Source of the DNA: an uncultured Clostridium sp.
GTDB taxonomy: Bacteria > Bacillota > Clostridia > Clostridiales > Clostridiaceae
Assembly (NCBI GenBank): GCA_937927335.1
Contig: CALBDU010000051.1
Location: forward strand, 1-53,416
Direction of reading: 5' to 3'
Length of the DNA stretch: 53,416 nt
The notes under the pieces are model-generated. The model was not told where the DNA came from, made no database searches, and saw only the letters and a program-made list of their open reading frames with translations. Below, one piece after another: positions 41,153-50,561 of the stretch. The first letter of the stretch is position 1, and the number at the start of each line of letters is the position of its first letter. The position numbers and the translations under genes were made by a program.

Positions 41153-42880
41153 ATGAAATATGATTTGGTAATTGATAAACTATCCGGCCATGATACCTCA
41201 GGGAAGGTTGGTAAAATCAACAAAAGAGCCGGAGATTCAATAAATGTTGATGATGTAATATTTATCATAGAGTCAGGTAAGGGTACTATAAAGTACCTAT
41301 CAAAATACAAGGGAATTTTGGAGAGCTTCACAGTTTCCGAAGGGGATACGGTAAAGAAGGGGCAGGTTATCGGCAAGGTGGAGGGTGAGCTTGTACAGCA
41401 GACAGCAAGCAGCAATGTACCTCAGGCACCCATATCAACTAAGGCGGCATGGTCCTTTGGACTGGCAAAGCCCGTACAGAAAAGCTATGAAGCTGAGGTT
41501 GCCATAGTTGGCGGCGGTCCAGGGGGCTATGTTGCTGCAATCAGGGCAGCCCAGGGCGGTAAAAAGGTAGTGCTTATTGAAGAAAACAGGCTTGGAGGCA
41601 CCTGCCTTAATCATGGCTGCATTCCTACAAAGGCACTGGTAAGCACTGTGGATGCATTGGAAAAAGCCAGACACGGCTCCAGCTTCGGCTTTGAGACTGG
41701 TGAAATTAAAATCTCCATGGAAAAGATTATGGATAGAAAAAATGATGTTATAAATACACTGGTTGGCGGCATTGAACATCTGATGGAGGTGCACGGTATT
41801 GAATATATAGCTGGCAAGGCTGAGGTAAAGGATTCAAAAACTCTTGCAGTAAGAAATAAATCTCTGGATGGGTCAATAAGCTTTCAAAAGCTTATAATTG
41901 CAACAGGCTCAAAGCCGGCAATACCTCCAATTCCGGGAGCAGACAACAGCTGCATTCTTACCAGCGAAGAGCTTTTACAGTTAAAGGAGGTTCCATCCTC
42001 TCTAACAATAATCGGCGGTGGAGTTATCGGCATGGAATTTGCCTTTATTTATAATGCTCTTGGCGCAAAGGTTAATGTGGTAGAGTTCTTTCCCCAGATT
42101 CTCAACAACATGGATGAAGATGTGGCGGAGGTTGTAAGAAATGCTGCCTTGGAGCGGGGCATTAATATATATGAGGGTGCCAAGGCCTCTTCAATAAAGG
42201 AAGCTTTGGACGGTTCAATAATAATTGAAATTGAAGAAAACAGTCAATGCAAATATTTAATTAGTGAAAAAGCGGCCATTGCAGCAGGTAGAAAGGCAAA
42301 CCTGAATTCATTGGACCTTAATGCTCTTGGGGTTGACCTTAATGAAAGAGGCAGCGGCATAATGGTTGATAAGTATATGAGGACCAGCAATCCTGATATT
42401 TATGCTATTGGTGATGTAACAAACCTTGTACAGCTTGCCCATGTGGCATCCCACCAAGGCATTGTTGCTGCCGATAATATACTTGGCATAGAAAATGAAA
42501 TGAATTATGATCTGATCCCCAGCGCAATTTTTACTTTTCCTGAAATTGGCCATGCTGGTCTCACTAAAAAGGATGCACGTGCCAAGGGTATTGAATATAT
42601 ATCAGGCAAATTCCCTTTGGCTGCAAATGGCAAAGCACAGGCTATGGGAGAAACCGCTGGTTTTGTTAAGCTGATTGCAGATAAGAGCACAAGAAAGCTC
42701 CTTGGCGGAACGGTTGTGGGAATTCATGCTTCCGATATACTAAGCTCCATAAGCAATATAATAGCATCCGGTATGACAATAGATGAAGCAGCACACGTTA
42801 TTTATGCCCATCCTACAGCTGCTGAGGCTGTCCATGAGGCTATTTTAGGCCTGGACGGAGGTTGCATTCACTTTGGATAA
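41153..42880 (+). CDS. lpdA: Dihydrolipoamide dehydrogenase with N-terminal lipoyl domain
   Basis: A 575-residue flavoprotein. Residues 1-78 are a lipoyl domain with the attachment Lys in IIESGKGTIKYL (family pattern usually DKA; here SGKGT). Residues about 110-575 are dihydrolipoamide dehydrogenase: FAD motif VAIVGGGPGGYVAA, redox pair GGTCLNHGCIPTK, NAD-site GGGVIGMEFAF and the C-terminal IYAHPTAAEAVHE with the active His/Glu. No E1 or E2 genes are near, which is unusual. LplA follows by overlap, so the lipoyl domain is probably loaded by that ligase. Confidence 0.93.
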   Translation: MKYDLVIDKLSGHDTSGKVGKINKRAGDSINVDDVIFIIESGKGTIKYLSKYKGILESFTVSEGDTVKKGQVIGKVEGELVQQTASSNVPQAPISTKAAWSFGLAKPVQKSYEAEVAIVGGGPGGYVAAIRAAQGGKKVVLIEENRLGGTCLNHGCIPTKALVSTVDALEKARHGSSFGFETGEIKISMEKIMDRKNDVINTLVGGIEHLMEVHGIEYIAGKAEVKDSKTLAVRNKSLDGSISFQKLIIATGSKPAIPPIPGADNSCILTSEELLQLKEVPSSLTIIGGGVIGMEFAFIYNALGAKVNVVEFFPQILNNMDEDVAEVVRNAALERGINIYEGAKASSIKEALDGSIIIEIEENSQCKYLISEKAAIAAGRKANLNSLDLNALGVDLNERGSGIMVDKYMRTSNPDIYAIGDVTNLVQLAHVASHQGIVAADNILGIENEMNYDLIPSAIFTFPEIGHAGLTKKDARAKGIEYISGKFPLAANGKAQAMGETAGFVKLIADKSTRKLLGGTVVGIHASDILSSISNIIASGMTIDEAAHVIYAHPTAAEAVHEAILGLDGGCIHFG

Positions 42881-43862
42881 TAATTTTATGGTATTTATGT
42901 CCCATTCTGTTGACCCTGCCTTCAATTTATCCGTAGAAGAATGGTTAATGAACAACAGCAGCATAGACCACATAATCCTTTTTCTATGGCAGAATGAAAA
43001 TACGGTAGTTATTGGGAGAAACCAAAATCCCTTTAAGGAATGTGACATTAAAAGCCTTAAGGAAGATAGTGTTCATTTGGTAAGGAGGTTATCAGGAGGC
43101 GGTGCCGTTTATCATGATCTTGGGAATCTGAACTTTACCTTTATCTCCTCCAATGATAACTATAATGTGGAAACCAACATGAAAATAATTTTAAATTCTA
43201 TAGCTGAATTTGGTTTACAGGGCTATTTTACAGGCAGAAATGATTTGGCAATAAAGGAACGTAAATTTTCCGGAAATGCCTTTTTCAATGACCAGGGCAA
43301 AAGCTGCCACCATGGAACTCTGCTGGTTGATGTGGATTTTAAAAAATTATCCAGCTATCTTACTGCATCCCCCTTGAAGCTTAAGTCTAAAGGAATAGAT
43401 TCTGTGTCAGCAAGGGTAGTAAACCTTAAAGAGCTGGCTGAGGACATAACTGTGGATAAATTGAAGAAGGCTTTAGTAAAGAGCTTTAATGAGATTTATG
43501 CTACTGAGGCAGCAGTAGTAAATCTCTATGAAAATTCAGCAGATCTTGCTCTTTATATGGAAAAGTACAGATCCCTCCAATGGAATTTTTCTGAAAGTCC
43601 TGACTTTGAAATAAGCTTTGAAGAAAAGTTCCATTGGGGCATTATTGAATTCTGTTTAAATCATTCAGAGGGTAAGATAAAGGAATGCAAAATTTACACC
43701 GATGCGGTGCTCCAAGTAAATTTTAAGGAGCTTGAAAAAAATCTTTGCGGGCTGCCTTTAGAAAAAGCCCATATTATTGAAGTCCTGGGCAGCTCCGTTT
43801 TAGATAATCAGGTAAAAAATGATTTAATTAAGCTTATTGAAGACAAGCTATGCCCAATATAA
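42873..43862 (+). CDS. lplA: Lipoate-protein ligase A
   Basis: A 329-residue ligase that attaches lipoate to the Lys of lipoyl domains. Family motifs RRLSGGGAVYHDLGNLNFTFI, GRNDLAIKERKFSGNAF with HHGTLLVDVDF, and the C-terminal accessory domain are present. The start is TTG, overlapping the lpdA stop by 8 bases, with GGAGG 11 bases upstream; a downstream ATG is possible but further from the ribosome site. Together with lpdA it forms a self-contained lipoylation unit. Confidence 0.92.
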   Translation: MDNNFMVFMSHSVDPAFNLSVEEWLMNNSSIDHIILFLWQNENTVVIGRNQNPFKECDIKSLKEDSVHLVRRLSGGGAVYHDLGNLNFTFISSNDNYNVETNMKIILNSIAEFGLQGYFTGRNDLAIKERKFSGNAFFNDQGKSCHHGTLLVDVDFKKLSSYLTASPLKLKSKGIDSVSARVVNLKELAEDITVDKLKKALVKSFNEIYATEAAVVNLYENSADLALYMEKYRSLQWNFSESPDFEISFEEKFHWGIIEFCLNHSEGKIKECKIYTDAVLQVNFKELEKNLCGLPLEKAHIIEVLGSSVLDNQVKNDLIKLIEDKLCPI

Positions 43863-43889
43863 ACCAAGCAGTAGCCCAATATAAAATAC

Positions 43890-44609
43890 TTACCAGATAT
43901 AAGGTATCAGCCGGAAACGAGTTTTCCGGCAATATTCCTCATAGCCCTTAAGCTCCTTTAAAAGTATCTTCTCTTCATTTTTTAATCTATATACAGTTAT
44001 AGGTATTATCAAGGCTATGGGTATCAGGGAAAAATAGGAACCTAGTGCCAGGGGCATGAACAAGGCCATTATAACCATTCCAAGATACATTGGATGACGA
44101 ATTATGGCGTATGGTCCTGTGGAAATAACCTTCTGCTCCTTTTCCACCTGTATGGCAGCTGATGCATAGCTGTTAACCTTGAAAACATAAAAAATAAAAA
44201 TATAAGCTGCAAAAGCAATAATGTTTGATAAAAGCACCAGCCATAAGGGCACGTTGGACCAATGAAAACGAAAATCAATGCCTGGCAGAATAAAGCCGAT
44301 AAAAAATATCTTCAGTGGCGCGGGCGCTTTAGTGGTGCTTGTCTTATCCCCTTTGGTTTTATCTCTGCCAGTTTTATCTCTGCCAGATTTATCCCCCATG
44401 GTTTTTGCTCTTCTTGCCAGAAATTCCGGATTTCTTTTTATAAAATAAAAGGTTATAAAAAATGTTATCAATGAAAAGCCAGTCCAAAAAATCCAACCTT
44501 GCCAAAATCCCACGGTTCCTGAGGGAATAAATATAATAATCCACATAATAATGGTAAGTGCAATTGGAAATTTAAATGCACCTGCGCCGGATATATTTTT
44601 ATTTTCCAT
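43890..44609 (-). CDS. Isoprenylcysteine/phospholipid methyltransferase-family membrane protein
   Basis: A 239-residue membrane protein with about five helices. The C-terminal half has the isoprenylcysteine carboxyl methyltransferase signature VISTGPYAIIRHPMYLG and LKNEEKILLKELKGYEEYC, as in bacterial relatives that methylate lipids or small molecules using S-adenosylmethionine. Between helices 2 and 3 is a charged linker with repeats (GRDKTGRDKT, KGDKT) unlike other parts. It follows a MerR regulator by 24 bases and is in its unit. The substrate is unknown. Confidence 0.82.
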   Translation of the reverse strand: MENKNISGAGAFKFPIALTIIMWIIIFIPSGTVGFWQGWIFWTGFSLITFFITFYFIKRNPEFLARRAKTMGDKSGRDKTGRDKTKGDKTSTTKAPAPLKIFFIGFILPGIDFRFHWSNVPLWLVLLSNIIAFAAYIFIFYVFKVNSYASAAIQVEKEQKVISTGPYAIIRHPMYLGMVIMALFMPLALGSYFSLIPIALIIPITVYRLKNEEKILLKELKGYEEYCRKTRFRLIPYIW

Positions 44610-44633
44610 TAAAACTACCCCTTTACGTTTTAA

Positions 44634-45449
44634 TTAAGGTCTGTAATCAAGGAACTTTTGTATAAGCTGCTTATGTTTTATCTCCGCTGGAGAAAGAAAT
44701 TTATTTGATATTTCGTTAAAAAGCTCTTCCTTAGTGGTTTCAAAGCCTTTCTTGCCATACAGCAGCTCCTTCAGCACAGGCTCATTCTTAATAAATGCAG
44801 CCCCTTCCATGGCTAGGCTTTCAATTTCCGGGTCATCCACGCACATGGTTCTCAATTTTGACCTGCGCTTAGCAAATTCCATGGCTTCCTTATATTTTTC
44901 GGGATGCATTTTGAAATATTCGGCGATTTTCCCCAGGTTCTCCTTATATTCCTTATCCCACTGAAAGTCATCCATAATACTGAAAACCTTGCTTTGCTGG
45001 TCATAAAGTTCTGGACAAGCCTCTTTATAATTTTCTACCTTCTCCGGCCCCAATATTTCTGTAATTAGTTTAAAGGATTCAGACTGAAAGGCTGTTTCCT
45101 CCAGCTCTTTAATATCCTGTTCAAGCAATAATTCTATGCTGGATAACTGCTGCTCAATATTGTTTTTTTGAATTGTAAGCTCAGCCTGCAGTGACAGCAA
45201 AACCTGTGACAGAGTTCTGTGGTCCTGCACATTACCCAATATTCCCTTTATTTCCTGTAAACCCATTCCCAAATTCTTTAAATGTTTTATCATTCTCATT
45301 CTTGTGAGGTCCTGAGCCCCATACAGACGGTATCCCCCGGAGTTTCGCCTGTGCTCCTCCAACAGGCCGATTTTATGATAATACAGAACCGTTTTTAAAG
45401 TGCTACCAGTTAGTTTAACGAAATCACCTATTAAAATTTCATTATCCAT
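44634..45449 (-). CDS. MerR-family regulator
   Basis: A 271-residue regulator. Residues 1-70 are the MerR winged helix (FVKLTGSTLKTVLYYHKIGL, SGGYRLYGAQDLTRMRMIKHL) and a coiled-coil dimer helix follows to about 115. The C-terminal 150 residues are helical and acidic, resembling the drug-binding end of TipA-like proteins, though I cannot assign it firmly. It is autoregulated: its promoter has the 19-base spacer and central dyad that MerR proteins act on. It is followed in the unit by the methyltransferase-like gene. Confidence 0.88.
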   Translation of the reverse strand: MDNEILIGDFVKLTGSTLKTVLYYHKIGLLEEHRRNSGGYRLYGAQDLTRMRMIKHLKNLGMGLQEIKGILGNVQDHRTLSQVLLSLQAELTIQKNNIEQQLSSIELLLEQDIKELEETAFQSESFKLITEILGPEKVENYKEACPELYDQQSKVFSIMDDFQWDKEYKENLGKIAEYFKMHPEKYKEAMEFAKRRSKLRTMCVDDPEIESLAMEGAAFIKNEPVLKELLYGKKGFETTKEELFNEISNKFLSPAEIKHKQLIQKFLDYRP

Positions 45450-45469
45450 TTTCTGTCCTCCATAATATA

Positions 45470-45500
45470 ATTATAAACTCCACCCTAAGGGTGGAGTCAA
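45470..45500 (-). promoter_or_regulatory. MerR-type promoter and operator
   Basis: Minus-strand TTGACT, exactly 19 bases of spacer, TATAAT, with the 21-base perfect palindrome at 45477-45497 (arms ACTCCACCCT) centred in the spacer. This over-long spacer is a classic MerR activation site. The palindrome begins only 9 bases past the helicase stop and could also end that transcript. Confidence 0.85.
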
Positions 45501-45505
45501 CAAAT

Positions 45506-46939
45506 TTATTTATCAGCCTTTTGCACCTTCACAGTTTTTCCTTTGATGGTCTTATGCTTCAGGGCATCCAGCACCACCATTCCCTTCTTATTTAATATTT
45601 CCACATAGGAATGGCTGTCCTGAATGTCTATTATGCCTATATCCTCAGGTACGACCCCTGGAATTCCGGTGATGGCCCCTACTATGTCTCCTGGTCTTAG
45701 CTTCTTCTTTTTCCCGGCTCCCAGGTATATTTTCATAATGCCCTGATTCAGCTTTGCACCCTTTGACGGCTTCAGCTCAGGTCTGTGCTTTGTCTTTTTG
45801 AAGAATTCCTCCTTATTCCGTTGGATTTCCTCAAAGGAAGGATGTTCAGCCCTCTCCAGCTTAAAGCCTATATATTCCTCCACCTGCTCCAGGAACCGGT
45901 GCTGATTTCTTGCCACAAAGGTCATAGCATAGCCGCTTTTGCCGGCTCTGGCGGTACGGCCTGTTCTATGTACATATCTGTCCTTTTCCATGGGAATATC
46001 ATAATTAATGATGCAGGGGATGCCTTCCACATCAATGCCCCTGGCCGCTACGTCAGTGGTTACAAGGAACATGAACTCACCCTTCTTGAACCTATTCATT
46101 ATGCTGAGCCTTTCATTTTGAAGCATGCCGCCGTGCAATGCCTCGCAGGGTATGTGCAGCTTTCGTAGCCTTGAAGCCAGTGTTCCTGCCCTTTCCTTGG
46201 TGCTGCAGAATATGATGCCGCTGTCTGTTGCCTGGCTGTAGAATATATCCAGCAAAAGGTTGAATTTGTCATTTTCCTCCACCTCATAATACAGATGCTT
46301 CAGGTTGTCTGCAGTGATTTCACTGTCTATTTCAATGATTTCAGGGTTTTTCATGTATTTACTGCAGATGGTATCGAATTCTTCCGGTATGGTGGCTGAA
46401 AACAGCATGGTTACCCTGTCCTGTCCAAGCTTCATGATTATGGCCTCCACCTGTTCAATAAAACCCAGCTTAAGCATTTCATCAGCTTCATCAATAACAA
46501 AATATTTTATGGCTGTAAGATCCAGGGTTCCCCTTTCTATGTGGTCAAGGGTTCTCCCCGGAGTACCAACCACTATATGGCTTCTCTGCTTTAAGGCCTG
46601 CACCTGGGCCTCATAGGGCTGCTTTCCGAAGATGGCTGTGCACTTCAGTCTTTTCAGCCTGCCTATGCTGCTGATTTCCTCCTTAACCTGAACGCAAAGC
46701 TCCCTGGTTGGTGTCAGAATCAGTGCCTGAGGCTTTCTTTCCTCAATTTCAGCCATTTGGCAAATGGGTATCCCAAAGGCAGCAGTTTTTCCTGTGCCTG
46801 TTTTCGATTTAACCACCAGATCCTGGCCCTCCAAGGCCTTTGGAATCACCTGCTGCTGTACTGGAGATGGTTCACTATAGCCAAGCTTGGCCAATGCCTG
46901 TAATATTTCATCACCTATTTTAAAGCTGTTAAATTTCAT
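45506..46939 (-). CDS. DEAD-box RNA helicase, DbpA-like
   Basis: A 477-residue RNA helicase. All core motifs are visible: Q-motif, KSKTGTGKT (I), PTRELCVQ (Ia), GTPGRTLD (Ib), VIDEADEML (II), FSATIPEE (III), and HRTGRTARAG (VI). The last 75 residues form the RNA-binding domain of the DbpA type (ITGIPGVVPEDIGIIDIQDS), which in Escherichia coli and Bacillus DbpA binds hairpin 92 of 23S rRNA. RBS AAGGAG precedes the ATG. It probably helps late assembly of the large ribosomal subunit. Confidence 0.92.
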   Translation of the reverse strand: MKFNSFKIGDEILQALAKLGYSEPSPVQQQVIPKALEGQDLVVKSKTGTGKTAAFGIPICQMAEIEERKPQALILTPTRELCVQVKEEISSIGRLKRLKCTAIFGKQPYEAQVQALKQRSHIVVGTPGRTLDHIERGTLDLTAIKYFVIDEADEMLKLGFIEQVEAIIMKLGQDRVTMLFSATIPEEFDTICSKYMKNPEIIEIDSEITADNLKHLYYEVEENDKFNLLLDIFYSQATDSGIIFCSTKERAGTLASRLRKLHIPCEALHGGMLQNERLSIMNRFKKGEFMFLVTTDVAARGIDVEGIPCIINYDIPMEKDRYVHRTGRTARAGKSGYAMTFVARNQHRFLEQVEEYIGFKLERAEHPSFEEIQRNKEEFFKKTKHRPELKPSKGAKLNQGIMKIYLGAGKKKKLRPGDIVGAITGIPGVVPEDIGIIDIQDSHSYVEILNKKGMVVLDALKHKTIKGKTVKVQKADK

Positions 46940-47068
46940 AAAATCACTCCTTATTCATAATTTATTAACATTTTTGACATTTAACTTACATATTTTTGTT
47001 TTATCATAATACTAAGCAATAAATTATAATGCATTCCACAATATCACTCAAATATATTATTTCACTTT

Positions 47069-47105
47069 GCCCCGGGGCTTATTAGTCTTGGGGCATTTTG
47101 TTTTG
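47069..47105 (+). terminator. Hairpin terminator before the kinase gene
   Basis: TGCCCC/GGGGCA with a 15-base loop containing GGGGC, then TTTTGTTTTGG. It ends where the -24 box of the adjacent sigma-54 promoter begins, so it would insulate that promoter or attenuate a longer transcript. Confidence 0.65.
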
Positions 47106-47118
47106 GTATGGAAATTGC
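47104..47118 (+). promoter_or_regulatory. Candidate sigma-54 promoter of the kinase gene
   Basis: TGGTATG, 4 bases, TTGC: the invariant GG and GC are at the right spacing (TGGCACGN4TTGC consensus) with two mismatches. Start would be about 60 bases before the ATG. Confidence 0.55.
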
Positions 47119-47176
47119 GTGTTTTAAAGTATATAATTAATAACATTAGGATAATTAAGATAATTGAGAGGCAGCT

Positions 47177-49198
47177 ATGAAAAATAAAAAGTTTCTGCTT
47201 TTAATACCAATAGTTTTATTTCTAATTATATTTGCAAACAAACTGGTTGTAAATCAATATAATATTAACATTATTCAGTATTTATATAAATCCCAGCCCT
47301 TAACCGCCGATGAAAAGCAGTGGCTTGTTAGTCACGGCCCAATAATCTATGGTGCGGACAAAAATTCTCCGCCCCTTCGTTATGTAGATAGTGAAACCGG
47401 CCAATACAAGGGTGTTACCGTAGATCTTATACAAATGCTTTCCATAGAGCTTGGTACGGAAATAGACTTCAAGCCTCTTGTTTTTAACGATGCTCTTGAA
47501 AGCCTTAAAACATCACAAACTGATCTGATGGATATATTCCCCAGCACAGAAAGAGCCAGTTATTTTCTTTTCTCCGACCCTATCTACAATATTCGCGGTG
47601 TAATTCTTGTACCTGCAGGCAATACAACCATTAAAAATTATACAAGCCTCAACCACAAGAGGGTGGCGGTGGTAAATGGCGACTATGCTATAGAGTATCT
47701 TAATGCCAACCTCCCCGGCATCACCTTTATAAAGGCAAATGACATGGAGCATGCCATAGGGCTTCTTATGGACGGACATGCGGACTGTGTTGTTGGGGAC
47801 GAGCCTGTTGTAAGCTATTTTATTGATAATATGAAGCTGGGGGACAAAACTGATATCATTGACAATCCCCTTTACGAAAAGGGAGTGGTGCTGGCAATAC
47901 CAAAATCAGAGCCAAAGCTCCTTAACATAGTTAACAAGGGAGTTTTAAGCCTTAAGGAAAAAAGGGTTGCTGAAAAAATCCAGCAGAAATGGTTTGGCAT
48001 ATCCACCCCAATAACCAGCGATATATCCAGCAAATTTTTTACTTACATATGGGTGGGGGGCGCTCTGTTTTTTCTCATTTTGTTTATGCTGTATTTCTGG
48101 AATGACAAGCTTAAGCAGGAGGTTCAGAGACAGACTGAGGAGCTTTTTGTAAGCAAAAACGACCTTGAAACCATCTTTGATGGAGTTACCTACTTTATGG
48201 TGGTTGTAGACAGGCAATTCAATATTCTAAATGCCAACAAGGCTTTCTGCAGCTATACAAAAACAGATAAAAACATCATTACGGAAATGAACTGCAGCAA
48301 TTTTCCTGCTATCCTGTTTAATGAACCCACAAAGGCGTTAATAACAGAAACCTTCAGCCTGGAAGCTGAAAACAGCGGTGAAATAAGCCTTCAGGGTAAT
48401 GTGTTTGAGGTGGGTACCTTCCCTTTAAAGGATAAAGATAAGAAAACCGTGAAGGTGCTGCTTGCCATAAAGGATATTACAGACCTTAAAATAAATGAAA
48501 AAAGACTGCTGCAGTCCGACAAAATGGCTGCTGTTGGCCAGCTGGCTGCCGGTGTTGCTCACGAAATAAGAAATCCGCTGGGACTTATAAGAAGCTATGC
48601 CTATGTGCTTAAAAAGCGTCTGGACAGCGAGGATAAAAAATCCCTTAAGGCCATAAACATTATTGAGGAAGCGGTGGACAGGGCCAGCGGCATAATAAAC
48701 AACCTTCTTAACTTTTCCAGAATGTCCGGAGATGTGAAGGAAGAGGTTAATATAAAGGAATTCATCCAGGGCATATTAAACCTGGAGGACAAGGCCTTTG
48801 CAAAAAACAACATTGAACCGGTGCTTATCTGCCCTGAAGAAACCATATGCAGGGTAAACCAGGAATCCTTAAAGCACATACTGATAAATCTCATATCAAA
48901 TTCTATTGATGCAATGGAGCAGGGCGGCACCCTTAAAATAGAATGCCAGCAAGAAGACGACAAGCTTCTTCTCAATATCAGCGACACTGGCGCAGGCATT
49001 GAGGAAAAAGATATGGACAAAATATTTCACCCATTTTTCACCACCAAGCCCCTTGGAAAAGGAACTGGCCTGGGGCTGTACATCATATACAACGAGGTTC
49101 AGAAGTTTGGCGGGGAAATTAAGGTAGAAAGCAAGCGGGACCATGGCACAACCTTTAAGATTATACTTCCTATAGGAGATGATAAATTTGACCTGTAA
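47177..49198 (+). CDS. Histidine kinase with periplasmic solute-binding sensor
   Basis: A 673-residue membrane kinase. An N-terminal membrane helix (about 5-22) precedes an extracytoplasmic SBP_bac_3-type amino acid binding domain (about 45-275; GPIIYGADKNSPPLRY, TDLMDIFPSTERASYF), a second membrane helix (about 288-312), a PAS domain (about 325-430), the phospho-acceptor His in AAGVAHEIRNPLGLI and an ATPase region (LINLISNSIDAME, SDTGAGI, GTGLGLYI). The solute-binding domain implies direct sensing of an amino acid or related compound. It overlaps the response regulator. Confidence 0.92.
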   Translation: MKNKKFLLLIPIVLFLIIFANKLVVNQYNINIIQYLYKSQPLTADEKQWLVSHGPIIYGADKNSPPLRYVDSETGQYKGVTVDLIQMLSIELGTEIDFKPLVFNDALESLKTSQTDLMDIFPSTERASYFLFSDPIYNIRGVILVPAGNTTIKNYTSLNHKRVAVVNGDYAIEYLNANLPGITFIKANDMEHAIGLLMDGHADCVVGDEPVVSYFIDNMKLGDKTDIIDNPLYEKGVVLAIPKSEPKLLNIVNKGVLSLKEKRVAEKIQQKWFGISTPITSDISSKFFTYIWVGGALFFLILFMLYFWNDKLKQEVQRQTEELFVSKNDLETIFDGVTYFMVVVDRQFNILNANKAFCSYTKTDKNIITEMNCSNFPAILFNEPTKALITETFSLEAENSGEISLQGNVFEVGTFPLKDKDKKTVKVLLAIKDITDLKINEKRLLQSDKMAAVGQLAAGVAHEIRNPLGLIRSYAYVLKKRLDSEDKKSLKAINIIEEAVDRASGIINNLLNFSRMSGDVKEEVNIKEFIQGILNLEDKAFAKNNIEPVLICPEETICRVNQESLKHILINLISNSIDAMEQGGTLKIECQQEDDKLLLNISDTGAGIEEKDMDKIFHPFFTTKPLGKGTGLGLYIIYNEVQKFGGEIKVESKRDHGTTFKIILPIGDDKFDL

Positions 49199-50558
49199 CT
49201 ACAGCTATAAAATATTGATAGTAGACGATGAAATACAATACCAGGAGGTTTTCAAAATGATTCTGGAGGAAAACGGTTATTCAGTTCAAACTGTATCTTC
49301 TGGAAAGGAAGCTTTGAAAAGGCTTCAGTGCGAAGGCTTCAACCTGGTGCTTACAGACCTTAGGATGGAAGGCATGGACGGGGTAGAGCTGCTGGAAAGG
49401 ATAAAAAAGCAGTATCCTGAAACTGAAGTTATTATAGTAACTGGCTTCGGCACCATAGAGAATGCCGTGGATGCCATGAAAAACGGAGCCTTCAGCTACT
49501 TTATAAAAAGCAGAGATCCTGAGGAGCTTATCCTGGAAATTGAGAAGCTGAAAAGAATTCACGACCTGCAGATGGACAACTTAGCCTTAAGGAATGAGCA
49601 AAACAGATTCAACAGTCTATTATCAACAAAAAACCAAAGGTTCCAGCATGTGCTGAACGTTATAAACAAGGCTGCAAACAGCAATGCAAGCATTTTTATC
49701 ACTGGTGAATCCGGAGTTGGCAAGGAGGTAATTGCCAGGCATATTCATGACAGTAGCAGCAGAAAAAGCCATCGGTTTGTGGCAGTAAACTGCCAGACTC
49801 TTTCCGAAAATCTTCTTGAGTCTGAGCTTTTTGGCCATGAAAAGGGCTCCTTCACAGGGGCCAGCGACCGCCGAAGAGGTAAATTCGAGGAGGCTGACGG
49901 CGGCACCTTGTTTCTGGATGAGATTGGTGAAATACCAATCAGCGTTCAGACCAAGCTATTAAGGGTACTGGAGACAAGGACCATTGAAAGAATCGGCAGC
50001 AACAAGCCAATTAAAATAGATATAAGGCTCATATCAGCCACGAACCGTGATATATACGATGCTGTAAGAAGTGGAGCATTCCGTGAAGACCTGTTTTACA
50101 GGCTGAACACAATAATGGTGGAAATTCCTCCCTTAAGAGAAAGAAAGGAGGATTTGCCAGCCCTTATTGACTTCTTCCTGAGAAAATGCGAAACAGAGCA
50201 GAAAAAAAGAATTAATAATGTGGACAAGAGCGTTATGGATTTTCTTCTTAGCTACAGCTATCCTGGCAACGTAAGGGAGCTTCGTAACATCATCGAAAGA
50301 CTGGTGGTTTTATCGGAAAACGGTCAGTTAAATTCCAGGGACCTGCCAGAAGAAAATGTAAGGTGCCAGTCAGTTGACATTGACATTTCACCAGATGAGA
50401 TAGCTACATTAAAGGATTATAAGAGGAATTTCGAGGCAGATTACATCCGGAAGGTGCTGGAAAAGTGCAGCGGCAATATGACTGAGGCTTCCAGGCTGCT
50501 GGGCATCAGCAGAAGACAGCTGTTCAACAAGGTGATTGAGTATAATATTAAAAAATAG
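49188..50558 (+). CDS. NtrC-type sigma-54-dependent response regulator
   Basis: A regulator of about 456 residues. The receiver domain has the phospho-Asp in VLTDLRMEGMDG; the AAA+ domain has Walker A GESGVGKE and the sigma-54 contact loop GSFTGA (usually GAFTGA), then GGTLFLDEIGEI; the Fis-type helix-turn-helix is at the end (MTEASRLLGISRRQLFNKV). The start is TTG at 49188 with GGAG 9 bases upstream; an ATG at 49179 touches the ribosome site. It overlaps the kinase by 11 bases. It most likely activates the ortAB promoter immediately downstream. Confidence 0.92.
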   Translation: MTCNYSYKILIVDDEIQYQEVFKMILEENGYSVQTVSSGKEALKRLQCEGFNLVLTDLRMEGMDGVELLERIKKQYPETEVIIVTGFGTIENAVDAMKNGAFSYFIKSRDPEELILEIEKLKRIHDLQMDNLALRNEQNRFNSLLSTKNQRFQHVLNVINKAANSNASIFITGESGVGKEVIARHIHDSSSRKSHRFVAVNCQTLSENLLESELFGHEKGSFTGASDRRRGKFEEADGGTLFLDEIGEIPISVQTKLLRVLETRTIERIGSNKPIKIDIRLISATNRDIYDAVRSGAFREDLFYRLNTIMVEIPPLRERKEDLPALIDFFLRKCETEQKKRINNVDKSVMDFLLSYSYPGNVRELRNIIERLVVLSENGQLNSRDLPEENVRCQSVDIDISPDEIATLKDYKRNFEADYIRKVLEKCSGNMTEASRLLGISRRQLFNKVIEYNIKK

Positions 50559-50561
50559 CAT

